DNA of 64,000 bases, taken from assembly GCA_037974665.1 (NCBI GenBank), contig CM075768.1, positions 65,561,816 to 65,625,815 on the forward strand. The letters are read 5' to 3'. A model generated the notes under the pieces. That model had not been told where the DNA came from. It searched no databases and saw nothing but the letters and a program-made list of their open reading frames with translations. Made by a program: the position numbers and the translations under genes. Shown piece by piece: positions 23,133-35,690 of the stretch. The DNA comes from Ehretia macrophylla. Taxonomy: Eukaryota; Streptophyta; Magnoliopsida; Boraginales; Ehretiaceae. Each line of letters begins with the position of its first letter. Position 1 is the stretch's first letter.

Positions 23133-23691
23133 GTCATGTTGAGGGCACAATTCCTTAATGTGTTAACGGTTCACAGTCCGAACCTAGAAAGATGGACAAT
23201 TCAAAAGGCCCAAAGGGCTTAATGATGACCCATCTGCTTCAACAACGCAGCATCCTAGCAAGATGTGATATCGACGTGTTGTAGGGCACCCTAATGTCCC
23301 ACGAGTAAGGTTGTCGTCCTTTTAACAGCTCATGATGTACGATCAGGGACGAAAAAAACAAACCAAAAGAAGAAAAGTGGCCTAAAATTGATAAAAACGT
23401 TCGATTTTGGGCTCTAAAAAGGGGCACGACGAGCAAGCTGGCAGCCGCATTTGTAGAGCTCCCAGAGAGCTTTGCAACGGTATGCTTTGCGCCGCGTAAC
23501 TCCTTACAGATCAAAAGTTATAGGCATCGAAGCGACGGAGACATGGTCACAAGCCCTACGCCCTCGGTTTGCGGGCCCAGCCTCTACGTTAAGTGAAGTT
23601 GTCATGCCTAATGTTCCGTGGGATTCGGTAATAGAAATTTGGTGGATAAAGTATCTTGGCAACCCTAACCAGGGCAAAAACAATTGAACAC

Positions 23692-23810
23692 GGGGTGCAA
23701 CACGAGGACTTCCCAGGGGATCACCCATCTTAGTACTACTCTCGCCCAAGCACGCTTAACTTCGGAGTTCTGATGGGATCCGGTGCATTAGTACTGGAAT
23801 AATCGCACCC
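23692..23810 (-). rRNA. 5S ribosomal RNA, copy 26
   Basis: Complete 119 nt with about 5 differences. The GGGGATCACCC change in box C is shared only with copy 29. Confidence 0.93.
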
Positions 23811-24343
23811 GTCATGTTAAGGGCACAATTCCTTTATGTGTTAACGGTTCACAGTCCCAGCCTAGAGAGATGGCCAATTCAAAAGGCCCAATGGGCTTAA
23901 CGATAACCCTTCTGCTTCAACAACGCAGCATCCTAGCAAAACGTGATATCGACGTGTTGTAAGGCCCTCTAATGTCTCGCGAGTAAGGTTGTCGTCCTTT
24001 TAACAGCTCACGACGTACGATCCAGGACAAAAAAATAGAGCAAAAGAAGAAAAGTGGCTTGAAACTGATAAAAACGTTCGAATTTGGGCTCCAAAAACGG
24101 GCACAACGTGCAAGCTGGCATCCCCTTTCGTAGAGCCCTCAGAGAGCGCTGCAACGGTATGCTGTGCACCGCGTAAATCCATACGGATAAAAAATTTATG
24201 GGTGTCGGAGCGACAGAAACCTGGTCGCAAGCCCTACGCCCTCGGTTTGCGGGCCCAGCCTCTACGTTCCGTGGATTCGGTAATAGAAATTTGGTGGATA
24301 AAGTATCTTGGCAACCTTAACCTGGGCAAAAAAAATTGAAAAG

Positions 24344-24462
24344 AGTGTGCAACCCGAGGACTTCCCAAGGGGTCACCCATCCTAGTACTACTCTCGCCCA
24401 AGCACGCTTAACTTCGGAGTTCTGATGGGATCCGGTGCATTAGTGCTGGTATGATCGGACCC
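24344..24462 (-). rRNA. 5S ribosomal RNA, copy 27
   Basis: Complete 119 nt with about 5 differences; box A is intact. The spacer on its 3' side has lost about 25 bp near 24266. Confidence 0.93.
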
Positions 24463-25015
24463 GTCATGTTGAGGGCACAATTCCTTTATTTGTTAACGGT
24501 TCACAGTCCCATCCTAGAGAGATGGCCCATTCAAAAGGCCCAATGGGCTTAACGACAACCCATCCGCTTCAACAACGCAGCATCCTTGCAAGATGAGATA
24601 TCGATGTGTTGTAGGGCAATATCCCGCGAGTAAGGTTGTCGTCCTTTTAACAGCATGACGTACGATCCGGAATGAGAAAATAGAGCAAAAGAAGTAAAGT
24701 GGCTTGAAACAGATGAAAACGTTCGATTTTGGGCTACAAAAATAGGCACAGCGAGCAAGCTGGCTGCCCCGGTCGTAGAGCTCTCGGAGTGCTTTGGAAC
24801 GGTATACTGTGCGCCGTGTAACTCCTTACGGATCAAAAGTTATGGGCACCAGAGCGACGGAGACCTGGTCACAAGCCCTACGCCCTCGGTTTGCTGGCCC
24901 AACCTCTATATGGAGTGAAGTTGTCTTGTCCAATGTGTCGTGGGATTCGGTAATAGAAATTTTGGTGGATAAAGTATCTTGGCAACCCTAACTAGGGCAA
25001 AAAAAATTGAAAAGG

Positions 25016-25134
25016 GGGGTGCAACACGAGGACTTCCCAGGGGGTCACCCATCCCAGTACTACTCTCGCCCAAGCACGCTTAACTTCGGAGTCCTGATGG
25101 GATTCGGTGCATTAGTACTGGTATGATCGCACCC
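25016..25134 (-). rRNA. 5S ribosomal RNA, copy 28
   Basis: Complete 119 nt with about 4 differences, none in box A and one at the edge of box C (nt 80). A candidate for an active gene. Confidence 0.94.
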
Positions 25135-25692
25135 GGTCATGTTGAGGGCACAATTCCTTTATGTGTTAACGGTTCACAGTCCCAGCATAGAGAGATGGCC
25201 AATTCAAAAGGCCTAATGGGCTTAACGATAACCTATTTGCTTTAACAACACAGCATCTTAGAAAGACGTGAAATCGATGCGTTGTAGGGCCTCTAATGTC
25301 CCGCGAGTAAGGTTTTCGTCCTTTTAACAGCTCACGACATACGATCCGGGACGAAAAAATAGAGCAAAAGAGGAAAAGGGGCCTAAAACTGATGAAAACG
25401 TTCAATTTTGCACTCCAAAAATGGGCACAGCGAGCAAGCTGGCAGCCACTGTCGCAAAGCTCTCAGAGAGCTGTGCAACGGTATGCTTTGCATCGCGTAA
25501 CTCCTTACAGATCAAAAGTTATGGGCACCGGAGCAACGGAGACCTGGTCACAAGCCCTACGCCCTCAGTTTGCGGGCCCAGCCTCTACGTGAAGTGAGCT
25601 TGTCTTGCCCAATGTTCCGTGGGATTCGGTAATAGAAATTTGGTGGATAAAGTATCATGGCAACCCAAACCAGGGCAAAAACAATTGAAAAG

Positions 25693-25811
25693 GGGGTGCA
25701 ACACGAGGACTTCCCAGGGGATCACCCATTGTAGTACTACTCTCGCCCAAGCACGCTTAACTTCGGAGTTCTGATGGTATCCGGTGCATTAGTGCTGGTA
25801 TGATTGTACAC
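25693..25811 (-). rRNA. 5S ribosomal RNA, copy 29
   Basis: Complete 119 nt with about 7 differences; the first ten nucleotides are altered (ATTGTACAC for ATCGCACCC on the plus strand), which would disturb the terminal helix of the RNA. Confidence 0.91.
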
Positions 25812-26370
25812 GTCATGTTAAGGACACAATTCCTTTATGTGTTAACGGTTCACAGTCCCAGCCTAGAGAGATGGCCAATTCAAAAGGCCCAATGGGCTTA
25901 ACGATAACCCATCTGTTTCAACAACGCAGCATCCTAGCAAAACGTGATATCGACGCGTTGTAAGGCCCCTAATGTCTCGCGAGTAATGTTGTCGTCCTTT
26001 CAACAGCTCACGACGTATGATCCGGGACTAAAAAATAGAGCAAAAGAAGAAAAGTGGCCTGAAACTGATAAAAACGTTCGATTTTGGGCTCCAAAAATGG
26101 GAACAGTGTGCAAGCTGGCTGCCCCTTTCGTAGAGCTCTCAGAGAGCTTTGCAACGGTATGCTGTGCACCGTGTAAATCCTTACGGATAAAAAATTCATG
26201 GGCGCCGGAGCAACGGAGACTTGGTCGCAATCCCTACGCCCTCGGTTTGCGGGCCCAGCCTCTACGTGAAGCGAAGTTGTCTTGCCCAATGTTCCGTGGG
26301 ATTCGGTAATAGAAATTTGGTGGATAAAGTATCTTGGCAACCTTAACTAGGGCAAAAAAAAATTGTAAAG

Positions 26371-26489
26371 AGGGTGCAACACGAGGACTTCCCAAGGGGT
26401 CACCCATCCTAGTACTACTCTCGCCCAAGCACACTTAACTTCGGAGTTCTGATAGGATCCGGTGCAGTAGTGCTGGTATGATCGAACCT
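26371..26489 (-). rRNA. 5S ribosomal RNA, copy 30
   Basis: Complete 119 nt with about 7 differences, including nt 57 in box A and nt 1 and 4. Confidence 0.91.
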
Positions 26490-27047
26490 GTCAAGTTGAG
26501 GGCACAATTCATTTATTTGTTAACGGTTCACAGTCCCATCCTAGAGAGATGGCCCATTCAAAAGGCCCAATGGGCTTGACGACAACCCATCCGCTTCAAC
26601 AACGCAACATCCTTGCAAGGCGTTATATCGACGCATTGTATGGCCCTCTAATGTCCCGCGAGTAAGGCTGTCGTCCTTTTAACAGCTCACGACGTACGAT
26701 CCTGGATGAAAAAACAGAGCAAAAGAAGAAAAGTGGCCTGAAACTAATGAAAACGTTCGATTTTGGGCTCCAAAAATGGGCACAGCGATCAAGCAGGGTG
26801 CCCCCGTCGTAGAGCTCTCAAAGAGTTTTGCAATGGTATACTGTGCACCGTGTAACTCCTTACGGATTAAAAGTTATGGGCACCGTAGCGATGGAGACCT
26901 GGTCACAAGTCCTACGCCCTCAGTTTGCGGGCCCAGCCTCTACATGAAGCGAATTTGTCATGCCCAATATTCCGTGGGATTCGGTAATAGAAATTTGGTG
27001 GATAAAGTATCTTGTCAACCCTAACCAAGGCAAAAAAAATTGAAAAG

Positions 27048-27165
27048 GGGGTGCAACACGAGGACTTCCAAGGGGGTCACCCATCCTAGTACTACTCTTG
27101 CCCAAGCACACTTAACTTCGGAGTTCTGATGGGATCCGGTCATTAATACTGGTATGATCGGACCC
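27048..27165 (-). rRNA. 5S ribosomal RNA, copy 31
   Basis: 118 nt: one base lost near nt 26 (CCGGTCATTAAT on the plus strand). About 6 further differences, one in box A (nt 57). Confidence 0.9.
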
Positions 27166-27724
27166 GTCATGTTGAGGGCACAATTCCTTTATTTGTTAAC
27201 GGTTCACAGTCCCATCCTAGAGAGATGGCCCATTCAAAAGGCCCAATAGGCTTAACAACAACCCATCCGCTTCAACAACGTAGCATCCTTGCAAGACGTG
27301 ATATCGATGCGTTATAGGGCCCTCTAATGTCCCGCGAGTAAGGTTGTCGTCCTTTTAACAGCTCACGACGTACGATCAGGGACGAAAAAACAGAGCAAAA
27401 GCAGAAAAGTGGCCTGAAACTGATGAAAATGTTTGATTTTGGGCTCCAAAAATGGGCAAAGCGAGCAAACTAGGCTCCCCCGTCGTAGAGCTCTCAGAGT
27501 GCTTTGCAACGGTATGTTGTGCGTCGCGTAACTCTTTACAGATCAAAAGTTATGGGCACCGGAGCGACGGAGACCTGGTCACAAGCCCTACGCCCTCGGT
27601 TTGCGGGTCCAGCCTCCATGTGAAGCGATGTTGTCTTGCCCAAGGTGCCGTGGGATTCGATAATAGAAATGTGGTGGATAATGTATCTTGGCAACCCAAA
27701 TCGGTGCAAAAAAAATAGAAAATG

Positions 27725-27843
27725 GGGGTGTAACACAATGACATCCTAGGGGGTCACCCATCCTAGTACTCCTCTCTCCCAAGCACGCTTATCTTCGGAG
27801 TTCTGATGGGATCCGGTGCATTAGTGCTGGTATGATCGCACCC
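27725..27843 (-). rRNA. 5S ribosomal RNA, copy 32
   Basis: Complete 119 nt with about 8 differences, most near the 3' end (ACACAATGACATCC), and one in box A (nt 52). Confidence 0.9.
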
Positions 27844-28399
27844 GTCATGTTGAGGGCACAATTCCTTTATTTGTTAACGGTTCACAGTCTCATCCTAGAG
27901 AGATGGCCCATTCAAAAGGTCCAATGAGCTTAACAACAACCCATTCGCTTCAACAACACAGCATCCTCACAAGATGTGATATCGACGCATTGTAGGGCCC
28001 TCTAATGTCCCACGAGTACGGTTGTCATCCTTTCAACAACTCACGATGTACGATCCGGGGCGAAAAAATATAGCAAAAGAAGAAAAATGGCTAAAAACTG
28101 ATAAAAACATTCGATTTTAGGCTCCAAAAAGGGCGCAGCGAGCGAACTGGCTGCCCCCGTCGTAGAGCTCACAGAGAGCTTTGCAACGGTATGTTGTGCG
28201 CCACGTAACTCCTTACGGATCAAAAGTTATGGGCACCGGAGCGACGGAGACCTGGTCACAAGCCCAACGCGCTCGGTTTGCGGGCCCAGCCTTTACGTGA
28301 AGCGAAGTTGTCTTGCCCAATGTTCCGTGGGATTCGGTAATAGAAATTTGGTGGATAAAGTATCTTGGCAACCCTAACCAGGGCAACAAAAATTGAAAA

Positions 28400-28518
28400 G
28401 GGGTGCAACACGAGGACTTCCTAGGGGGTCACCCATCCTAGTACTACTCACGCCCAAGCATGCTTCACTTCGGAGTTCTGATGGGATCCGGTGAATTAGT
28501 CCTGGTATGATCGCACCC
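28400..28518 (-). rRNA. 5S ribosomal RNA, copy 33
   Basis: Complete 119 nt with about 6 differences, two in box A (nt 53 and 58). Confidence 0.92.
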
Positions 28519-29075
28519 GTCAAGTTGAGGGCACAATTCCTTTATTTGTTAACGGTTCACAGTCCCAGCCCAGAGAGATGGCCAATTCAAAACTCCCAAA
28601 AGGCTTAACGATAACCCATCTGCTTCAACAACGCAGCATCCTAACAAGATGTGATATCGACGTGTTGTAGGGCCTCTAATGTCCAGTGAGTAAGGTTGTC
28701 GTCCTTTTAACAGCTCACGACGTTCGATCCGGGACGAAAAAACAGAGCAAAAGAAGAAAAGTGGCCTGAAACTGATGAAAACGTTCGATTTTAGGCTCCA
28801 AAAATGGGCACAACAAGCAAGCTGGCTGCCCCCGTCGTAAAGCTCTCAGAGACCTTTGTAACAGTATGCTGTGCACCGCGTAACTCCTTACAGATCAAAA
28901 GTTATGGACACCGGAGCGACGAAGACCTGGTCACAAGCCCTACGCCCTTGGTTTGCGGGCCCAACCTCTACGTGAAGTGAAGCTGTCTTGCCCAATGTTC
29001 CGTGGGATTCGGTAATAGAAATTTGGTTGATAAAGTATCTTGGCAACCCTAATCAGGGCAAAAAAAATTGAAAAT

Positions 29076-29106
29076 GGGGTGCAACACGAGGACTTCCCAG
29101 GGGGTC
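29076..29106 (-). pseudogene. 5S ribosomal RNA copy 34, 3' part (split by element B)
   Basis: Gene nt 89-119, identical to the majority, ending in the target duplication GGGTC. The rest of the gene is 23 kb away at 52257-52349; the two parts sum to 119 nt once the duplication is counted once. Confidence 0.93.
29102..29106. repeat. Target site duplication of element B, left
   Basis: GGGTC before the TGTGAGGCCCG start of the 5' LTR; repeated at 52257-52261. Equals 5S nt 89-93 in box C. Confidence 0.95.
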
Positions 29107-32100
29107 TGTGAGGCCCGACCTCGATTTGCGTGTGATACCTCGTTTCGTGTGCCTAACCTATATTTGTGTGCCTTGACCTAGGTTTGAGAATTGTGTTCGT
29201 TTTGTGTGTCTTGCATTGAATTACGTGCATTCATTTAGGGTTGCATGCATTTACTTGAAAAACGTGTGTTCGTCTCATAGTTCATGCCCTACCTCGTAGT
29301 ACGTGCCATAGACCTAGGAAAACATGCCCTCACGCTAATCAAGAAAGCATCTTACACAAAGCACTAGACTATTAAATAATCCTACAAACTCCACTATCAA
29401 TATTATAATCCTAAATCAACTCACTAGAAGACAAAATTTTTCTAAACACTAAACATTCTTCATTCTTTATTCCTTATTCTTTTGCAAATTCCAAGCACCT
29501 AAAATACCACATCAACCTACAATAAAATAAGGCTTAAAACATGACAAAAAATTCAGATTATGGAGCTCATTTGGCCGGCCATACCAAGGCCTTTGAGGAA
29601 GGTTTGAATAATTATTCTTTTAACTATGCATGCTTAGACAAGAATCTTACACATGACTTGCCTTTTCTTGCACCAAGGCACCTTTTGCTAAACACCAAGC
29701 TTCACTCTTGGCCTCCTCACCATTTTGTCTCCTCACAATTCAAATTGCTCAACAAAACAAAACAAATCAGCCCATACAAGCTCTAGGCCGACACAATGCA
29801 CTAAAAACATTCTCAACAATCTCTCATTCTCTCATTTGCTCTCCACATTCTTTCAAGCTCTCATCTCCTCTCTATCTCTCGGCCTTAGCATGTTCATGAG
29901 CCTCCAAGACTGAAAATTATTCTCCATAGAACAGAAGCATCGTCCAAGGCAAAGGAAAGCAAGTAGCTAGCTCAAAAGATGCATGCAAGCACATAGACTC
30001 TTCATTTCGGCCCTAGGTAAGTTTCTTATCTTCCATTTCTTTTCTCCTTGTTCTAACCACATGCATGTACTAAGTGCTTGGTCACTAAGCTAGGAAAAAT
30101 AGAGAAAATCAAGTTGGAATCTCGGCTAGGCAAAGAAGAAGAAGAAATTTGTGCTTCAACAAGTTTTGAGCATCTTCTTGGTTGATTTGCTAAGGTGAGG
30201 GCTAAAACCTTTTGAAAATCCTTCAAAAATCCACATGCATGCTCATAAATGTATGTCTTTGCTTCTATTCTTGAGTTATATGTTCGTTCATAAGCTTTTA
30301 CAACCATGCATGGCAAGATTTTGGCTTGAAGATGATGATAGGTGAAATCGGATTATGTGACAGCTCTCTGACCTGTTGTTTCGAGGTGATTTTGGCTAGG
30401 AAAATGATTCTGAAAATGCACGAAAATTGGTAGGTGACTATTTTGGCCAGTTTTGAACATTTTTCACAGAAATAGGCCAAAGCTAATTTTGAGTCTAATG
30501 TTCTCAAAATGGAAAATCTTTAAAATGTGTCCAAATCTGGAAATCTGAAAAAATGAAGCAGGTTTTGGCAGATGCACTGACCATGTAGAACGAACCAGAT
30601 TGGACTTAGTAAATGATGTCCAAAATGCATGAAATTTGTTTTGCTGATATATTTTTCAGTTCTGGACATTGTTGTCAGAAATGGACCAAGGCTAAATCTG
30701 ACCCTAAGGACCTCAACAACGTCAATTATTGAAATGTGTGCAAATCTGGACAGTTTTGTGCTATCCCACTGTTTTGGCTATAACTAATGATCCCGAACTC
30801 CAAATGATGCAAGGTTTGTTTCTGATTTTAGTTCACTTCTTTAGCTTTAATTTGAAATCTTATTCACTGGAATTGGAGATTGTTTGATTATCTTAATGAT
30901 TGTGAGAATACAGCCTATTGCAGTCAGGGTTTCACTTGGTTATATGCTTAGAAAAATTGTTGCAACTTCTCTTGTGGTATTGATTGCTTGGGATTGTGAC
31001 ATTAGGATGTTGTGTGGACTGTTTTGAGTACTTGGGGATGTTTGAATTAATTGATGCATGGCTTGAGATTGATTTTGAGTTGACTAAGGATTTAATCACA
31101 CGGGTAAGCATGAAATGGAAACCCTAATGACTAGGTAGGCTTGTTAAGTGTTGATCATTTGGATATTGTGTGCAATTATATGCTTAGTAGGCTTCCCGTA
31201 GTTTCCCTTATAGTCCTAAATGTGATTTTGACCATTGCATGTTGACAAATAGGCTTTTCTTGCATCCGAGCCCACGTAGATGTTGTTGCATGTTATATAA
31301 TCTTATTATTTGATTACGTGGACTTTGAATTGAGTTATATGACTTGACTTATGTGCGTTACATGGCTGTCCGTTTAATGTTCATATAACTCCATATGCTT
31401 TTCAAGTGAAACTACTTGTCTATTCGTGCCTCGCTTGTTTGCTTGTCAATGTGCAATCTTATGACTGTCTGGAGGCAACCTACTTTGTTGTCCTCCTAAT
31501 GTGATATATTAAATGTCATAAATGTGTATTGCATACAAGGTTGCAACCTTTCATTCTGGCATGGTAGCGATCACGCACACCGGGTGGCATCGGGCTTTCC
31601 GGTGCACCCGTGACTACCATGGTACCTATTCCCTCTCTCACTTGGGGGCTAGACTTCCTCGGAGAGTTGGGTCGTAGGATTTTGAGGTACATCCGGAGTA
31701 CACCCACCTGGCGTGTTAAGGGGATGATTTGAAGTCGGCCGCAACAATTGATTCTGGAAATAAACTGAGAGTAAAAGCTCACCGTATCCTTTTTACTATG
31801 TGTATAAGTACTCTCGCTTGGTTCCTAGAGAACCTCATGGAGGAAAGACGGGTAATTGTGTTCCTTTACTTTTGTATTATTATTCTGTACTTAATTGTGT
31901 TATATTCATGCTCGCAAAAGGATTTTCATAAGTTAAACTAGAAAATGAGTTTCAAAACCTATTTCTCGTTTCCCCTCACTGAGTTCATAAGGACTCACCC
32001 TCTTTTATCATCTCAGGTGAAGAAGATCAAGAACAGGTACGCGAGGGCGATGTGCCTAACGACGATTCCTTGGAGGGATTGGCTGTCTTGTGCGCTTTGT

Positions 32101-32711
32101 GTGATTATGGCCATTTATGAAAACTATGCTACTTGAAGACTGTTTCTTTCATGTTGCTTAATGGTGTAATGTAAAAGACCCCCATTGTAATTTGAGGTGT
32201 AATTTTGGTTTGTACTGATATTTCTAGACAGACGCTAGATACTACTATGGTCGTTTTACTATTACTATCGCTAGTGGCTATAATAGGATTATGAAGTATT
32301 AGGTAAGGGCTAAGTAAAATGAACCGTCCAAACCTTAAACAGGTACTCGCTATTAAGTTAAGATCAACAGGTACTTTTGTAACGAGGATAAACAATCAAA
32401 CGAGACATAGCATCATGCTAGGTTATAAATCAAACGAGACATCGAGATAACCAATAGGCATTTCAATTGATGTTAAATAGTAATCCTAGTTGGAAATGAA
32501 ATTGAGATTGGAAAATTTTGAGGCGTTTAGAGGATTAGGCCATACCAAAAAGCCCAATTACAGTCGTTATGATGCCGGTTTTCCGGAAAATTTTGGAGTT
32601 TAGGCTAAAACATTAAGTGTTAATTCTTTATAAACGGTTAAGTATGTGATATGACCTGAATGTTTAGATCACACCCTAGTCTAACCTTATAGACTGGGTT
32701 AGGGCGTGACA
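29107..32711 (+). repeat. Element B 5' LTR
   Basis: 3,605 bp, TGTGAGGCCCGACC...GGGCGTGACA. The first 250 bp hold loosely repeated GTGCGTG/CGTGC words; small open frames within it (29541-29786, 29725-29913 and others) recur in the 3' LTR and are not genes. Confidence 0.94.
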
Positions 32712-32725
32712 TCTTATAATAAGAA

Positions 32726-32737
32726 TGGTATCAGAGC
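32726..32737 (+). other. Element B primer binding site (tRNA-iMet)
   Basis: TGGTATCAGAGC, 14 bp after the 5' LTR. The spacing and the surrounding leader match element C. Confidence 0.92.
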
Positions 32738-32979
32738 TTAGATTGCTTAAGCCAGGTTTTACTCTCAGACCGGGGGTAGAGCCCTAAGATAATTAGGATG
32801 ACTTGTTTATATGTTATTGTATGATAATGTTAAATGTGCCTTCTATGTTTTATGTGTTTAAGTGATTAACATGCCTTAGTTGTTTCTTGTTTTGTTTCTA
32901 TATTTTGTTGCATATCTTATGCATTAAATTCTTAATTTTCATATTTTAATAAATTGTGCATCGTAATCTGTGCCTATAG

Positions 32980-33744
32980 ATGGCTGGCCCTAGTACCCGT
33001 ACTACTAATAGGAGCGGTGAACCTCAAGAGACCGGAGATGCTTATCAAACTAATCCCAGTATAGCTATGTTTAACATGATGGCGAATGCCATGGATCGTG
33101 TATCACAAGTGATGGAGTGGCAAGATGCACGTGAGGCCAACAACACCAACACCAACAGGAATGAGGGTAACCATGGGAGACATAGCAGAATGAGGGAGTT
33201 CCTTGACTTTCGCTCGTCTAAATTCCACGGAGAAGCTGATGATGAGAAAGCAGAGGCTTGGCTGTCCAAGATCGAGAGGATTTTCAGGCCACTTGATTAT
33301 ACTGATGAAGAAAAGATGGAGTTTACTGTGTTTCTGTTGCACGGGGATGCCGAGCATTGGTGGCACACTGTAGAGGCACTGTGGGAAACTAATCAGACAC
33401 CTCGCTTGTGTGGTAATTTCGTTAAGGCATTCAAGGAAAAATATGTACCTACAGTTTCCAGGCAGAGATGGATTGAGGAGTTCATGCACTTGACCCAGGG
33501 TAACATGACAGTGGCCCAGTACGAGGCTCGTTTTGACCGACTGTCCCGCTATGCTCAATACATGGTCAGTACTCCGGAGGCGAAGATATGGAAATTTACT
33601 ACTAGATTGAGGCCAGAGATTCAGGACCAGTTGGCTTCACATGACTTTGATACCTATTCTGCTCTCTTTGCTGCTGCTTCTCGAGTTGAGAAGAGAAAAC
33701 TTGATAGAGCCGGTTCGAGTCAACCGAACAAGAAACCATACTAG
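32980..33744 (+). pseudogene. gag: Gag (capsid-like) part of element B
   Basis: 254 codons open from the first ATG about 270 bp after the LTR. Gag builds the particle in which the element's RNA is copied. The retrotransposon Gag core lies at about residues 75-235: FHGEADDEKAEAWLSKIERI, an HWW motif at 126-128, and FMHLTQGNMTVAQYEARFDR at 168-187. The frame ends at a TAG that interrupts a glutamine- and serine-rich stretch. The two zinc knuckles that should follow are in another frame from 33897. Confidence 0.92.
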
Positions 33745-33896
33745 CCTCCAGCTCAACAGAGGAAATTCCAGAGTCAGAGTCGTAACAGGGCCAGAGCCAA
33801 AATAGACTAGTGAATAACAGTAGCCAGACGAAAGCGCCATCATCCTCTTCTACCCGCGGATCCACAAGTAGTTCACCTGCTACTCAGTCCATCAGC

Positions 33897-34373
33897 TGTT
33901 CTTACTGTGACAAGAAGGGGCATACCGAGGCCCAGTGTTGGAGGAAGTCAGGATGATGTATGAGATGTGGCAGTGATCAGCATCAGATCAAGGATTGCCC
34001 TAAACGGCAGGCAGGGCAGAATCAGGGTAGACCAGCTGCTAGAGGCAAGACTCCAATTCCTAGAATTCTGGCTCGAGCTTATGCTATTGAGTGCGAGGAG
34101 ATTCCAGATGAGACCGTTGTTGTTGAAGGTACATTCTTCATACTGAATCAACTTGTTAAGGTGTTAATTGATCCGGGTGCTACTCATTCATTAATTACTC
34201 CCTTATGTGTGGGACGTGTGAAACTGAAAGTTGTATGTTTGCCACACGAAGTAGAAGTTGGTACTCCAATGGGTTCTAAACTTGTTACTAGCTCAGCTTG
34301 TAAAGCATGTAAAATCCAAATTAAGGATAGGGAGTTCTCAGCCAATCTTATTGTATTACCCTTTCGAGAATAA
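33897..34373 (+). pseudogene. Zinc knuckles and aspartic protease part of element B
   Basis: Two CX2CX4HX4C zinc knuckles, which bind the element's RNA, lie back to back: C-SY-C-DKKG-H-TEAQ-C from 33897, then, after a TGA at 33954, C-MR-C-GSDQ-H-QIKD-C from 33957. The retroviral-type protease follows, with its active-site motif LIDPGATHSLI at about 34164-34196; DPG in place of DSG or DTG is common in plant Ty3 elements. A TAA at 34371 cuts the protease just before its second motif, ILGMDWL, which reads on at 34380. The same frame then continues into the reverse transcriptase. Confidence 0.9.
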
Positions 34374-35252
34374 GAGGTCATTTTAGGGATGGACTGGCTG
34401 GCAAAACATCATGTCCAACTAGATTGCCGGGCGAAGATTATAGCGTTTCGGGTACCTGGTCAACCAATACTGGAGGTAATGGGTCGAAGAGATTTCACCG
34501 GGAGTTCCATCATTTCATCTACGAAAGCAGTGAAATCCTTGAAAAAAGGGTGTAGCGGATACTTAGCCTACCTCATCAACAAGTCGTCGGACAAAGCTAA
34601 GTTGGAGGAGATGCCTGTGATCAAAGACTATGCGAATGTATTTCCAGAAGAATTACCCGGTTTACCCCCAAATCGAAAAATCGAGTTTGTTATAGAGTTA
34701 CTGCCTGGCACCCAGCCGATATCTAAAGTTTCCTATCGTATGGCACTGGCCGAGCTACAAGAATTGAAGGACCAATTGCAAGGATTGTTGAAGAAAGGGT
34801 TTGTTCAACCAAGTTCTTTTCCGTGGGGTGTGCCAGTTCTATTTGTAAAGAAGAAAGACAGAATGTTGAGGCTATGCATTGATTACCGAGGACTGAACCA
34901 AGTGACTGTCAAGAATAAATACCCACTTCCACTGATCGACGAGTTATTTGATCAACTGCAAGGAGCCAAAGTGTATTCAAAACTCGACTTGAGGCAAGGG
35001 TATTATCAATTGCAGATCAAAAAGGAAGATGTGCCTAAAACGGCTTTCACGACGAGATATGGGCATTATGAATATGTGGTGATGCCTTTTGGACTAACTA
35101 ATGCCCCTGCATCTTTTATGGATTTGATGCACAGGGTGTTTCAACCCTACTTTGACCAATTTGTGGTGATCTTCATTGATGATATTTTGGTATACTCAAA
35201 ATTTGAGGCAGAGCATGAGCAACATCTACGGTTGGTACTGCAGAAACTCTGA
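34374..35252 (+). pseudogene. Reverse transcriptase part of element B
   Basis: Open from after the TAA at 34371 to a TGA at 35250. Counting from the ATG at 34389 (residue 1), residues 75-95 form the usual lead-in ([11 protein letters not shown]) and the polymerase runs from about 115 on. Catalytic aspartates are at 200 ([13 protein letters not shown]) and 264-265 ([12 protein letters not shown]), so the active site is intact. This enzyme copies the element's RNA into DNA. The TGA replaces what is normally an arginine codon at the end of the palm domain. Clear Ty3/gypsy type, not copia. Confidence 0.95.
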
Positions 35253-35690
35253 GAGCATCAATTGTATGCAAAGTTTAGCAAGTGTGAATTTTGGTTGCAG
35301 AAGATTGCATTTTTGGGGCATATCATATCCCAAGAGGGAATAGCAGTGGATCCAGCGAAGATAGAAGCAGTGATGTCTTGGAAGAAGCCGGAGAATGTTA
35401 CGGAGATTCAGAGTTTTCTTGGTCTAGCCGGCTATTATCGGAGATTCGTGAAAGATTTCTCTAAGATTGCAGGACCGCTTACAAAGTTCACTCAAAAGAA
35501 AACAAAGTTCGTGTGGGATGATAAGTGTGAGAACAGCTTCCAAGAGTTGAAGAAAAGATTGACTACCGTACCTGTTCTTGCATTGCCTGAAGGGAGTCAA
35601 GGTTTTGTAATCTATAGCGATGCTTCGAAAGAAGGATTGGGTTGTGTGTTGATGCAAAATGGAAGGGTGATTGTATATGCTTCTAGGTAA
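35253..35690 (+). pseudogene. RT thumb/connection and RNase H start, element B
   Basis: In frame with the preceding block. [13 protein letters not shown] and [11 protein letters not shown] mark the RT connection; [16 protein letters not shown] follows. RNase H starts near 35595 with its first catalytic aspartate in [16 protein letters not shown]. RNase H removes the RNA strand during reverse transcription. A TAA at 35688 ends the block within the conserved ASR..KPYE region. Confidence 0.93.

Larger units (their letters stand above)
18986..29101 (-). repeat. 5S rDNA tandem array, middle segment (copies 19-34)
   Basis: Gene 5' ends at 19070, 19747, 20424, 21101, 21778, 22455, 23132, 23810, 24462, 25134, 25811, 26489, 27165, 27843 and 28518. 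The period is 675-678 bp except 652 before copy 27 (about 25 bp lost from the spacer at 24266) and 672 before copy 28. This segment holds the least altered copies of the window (22, 23, 28). Spacer flavours run in a CAGCC, CAGCC, CATCC order for copies 25-30, a three-unit pattern. No other feature is seen in the spacers. Confidence 0.97.

Noticed and set aside
33103..33558. 151-codon minus-strand open frame
   Set aside because: It is the antisense shadow of the element B gag frame.
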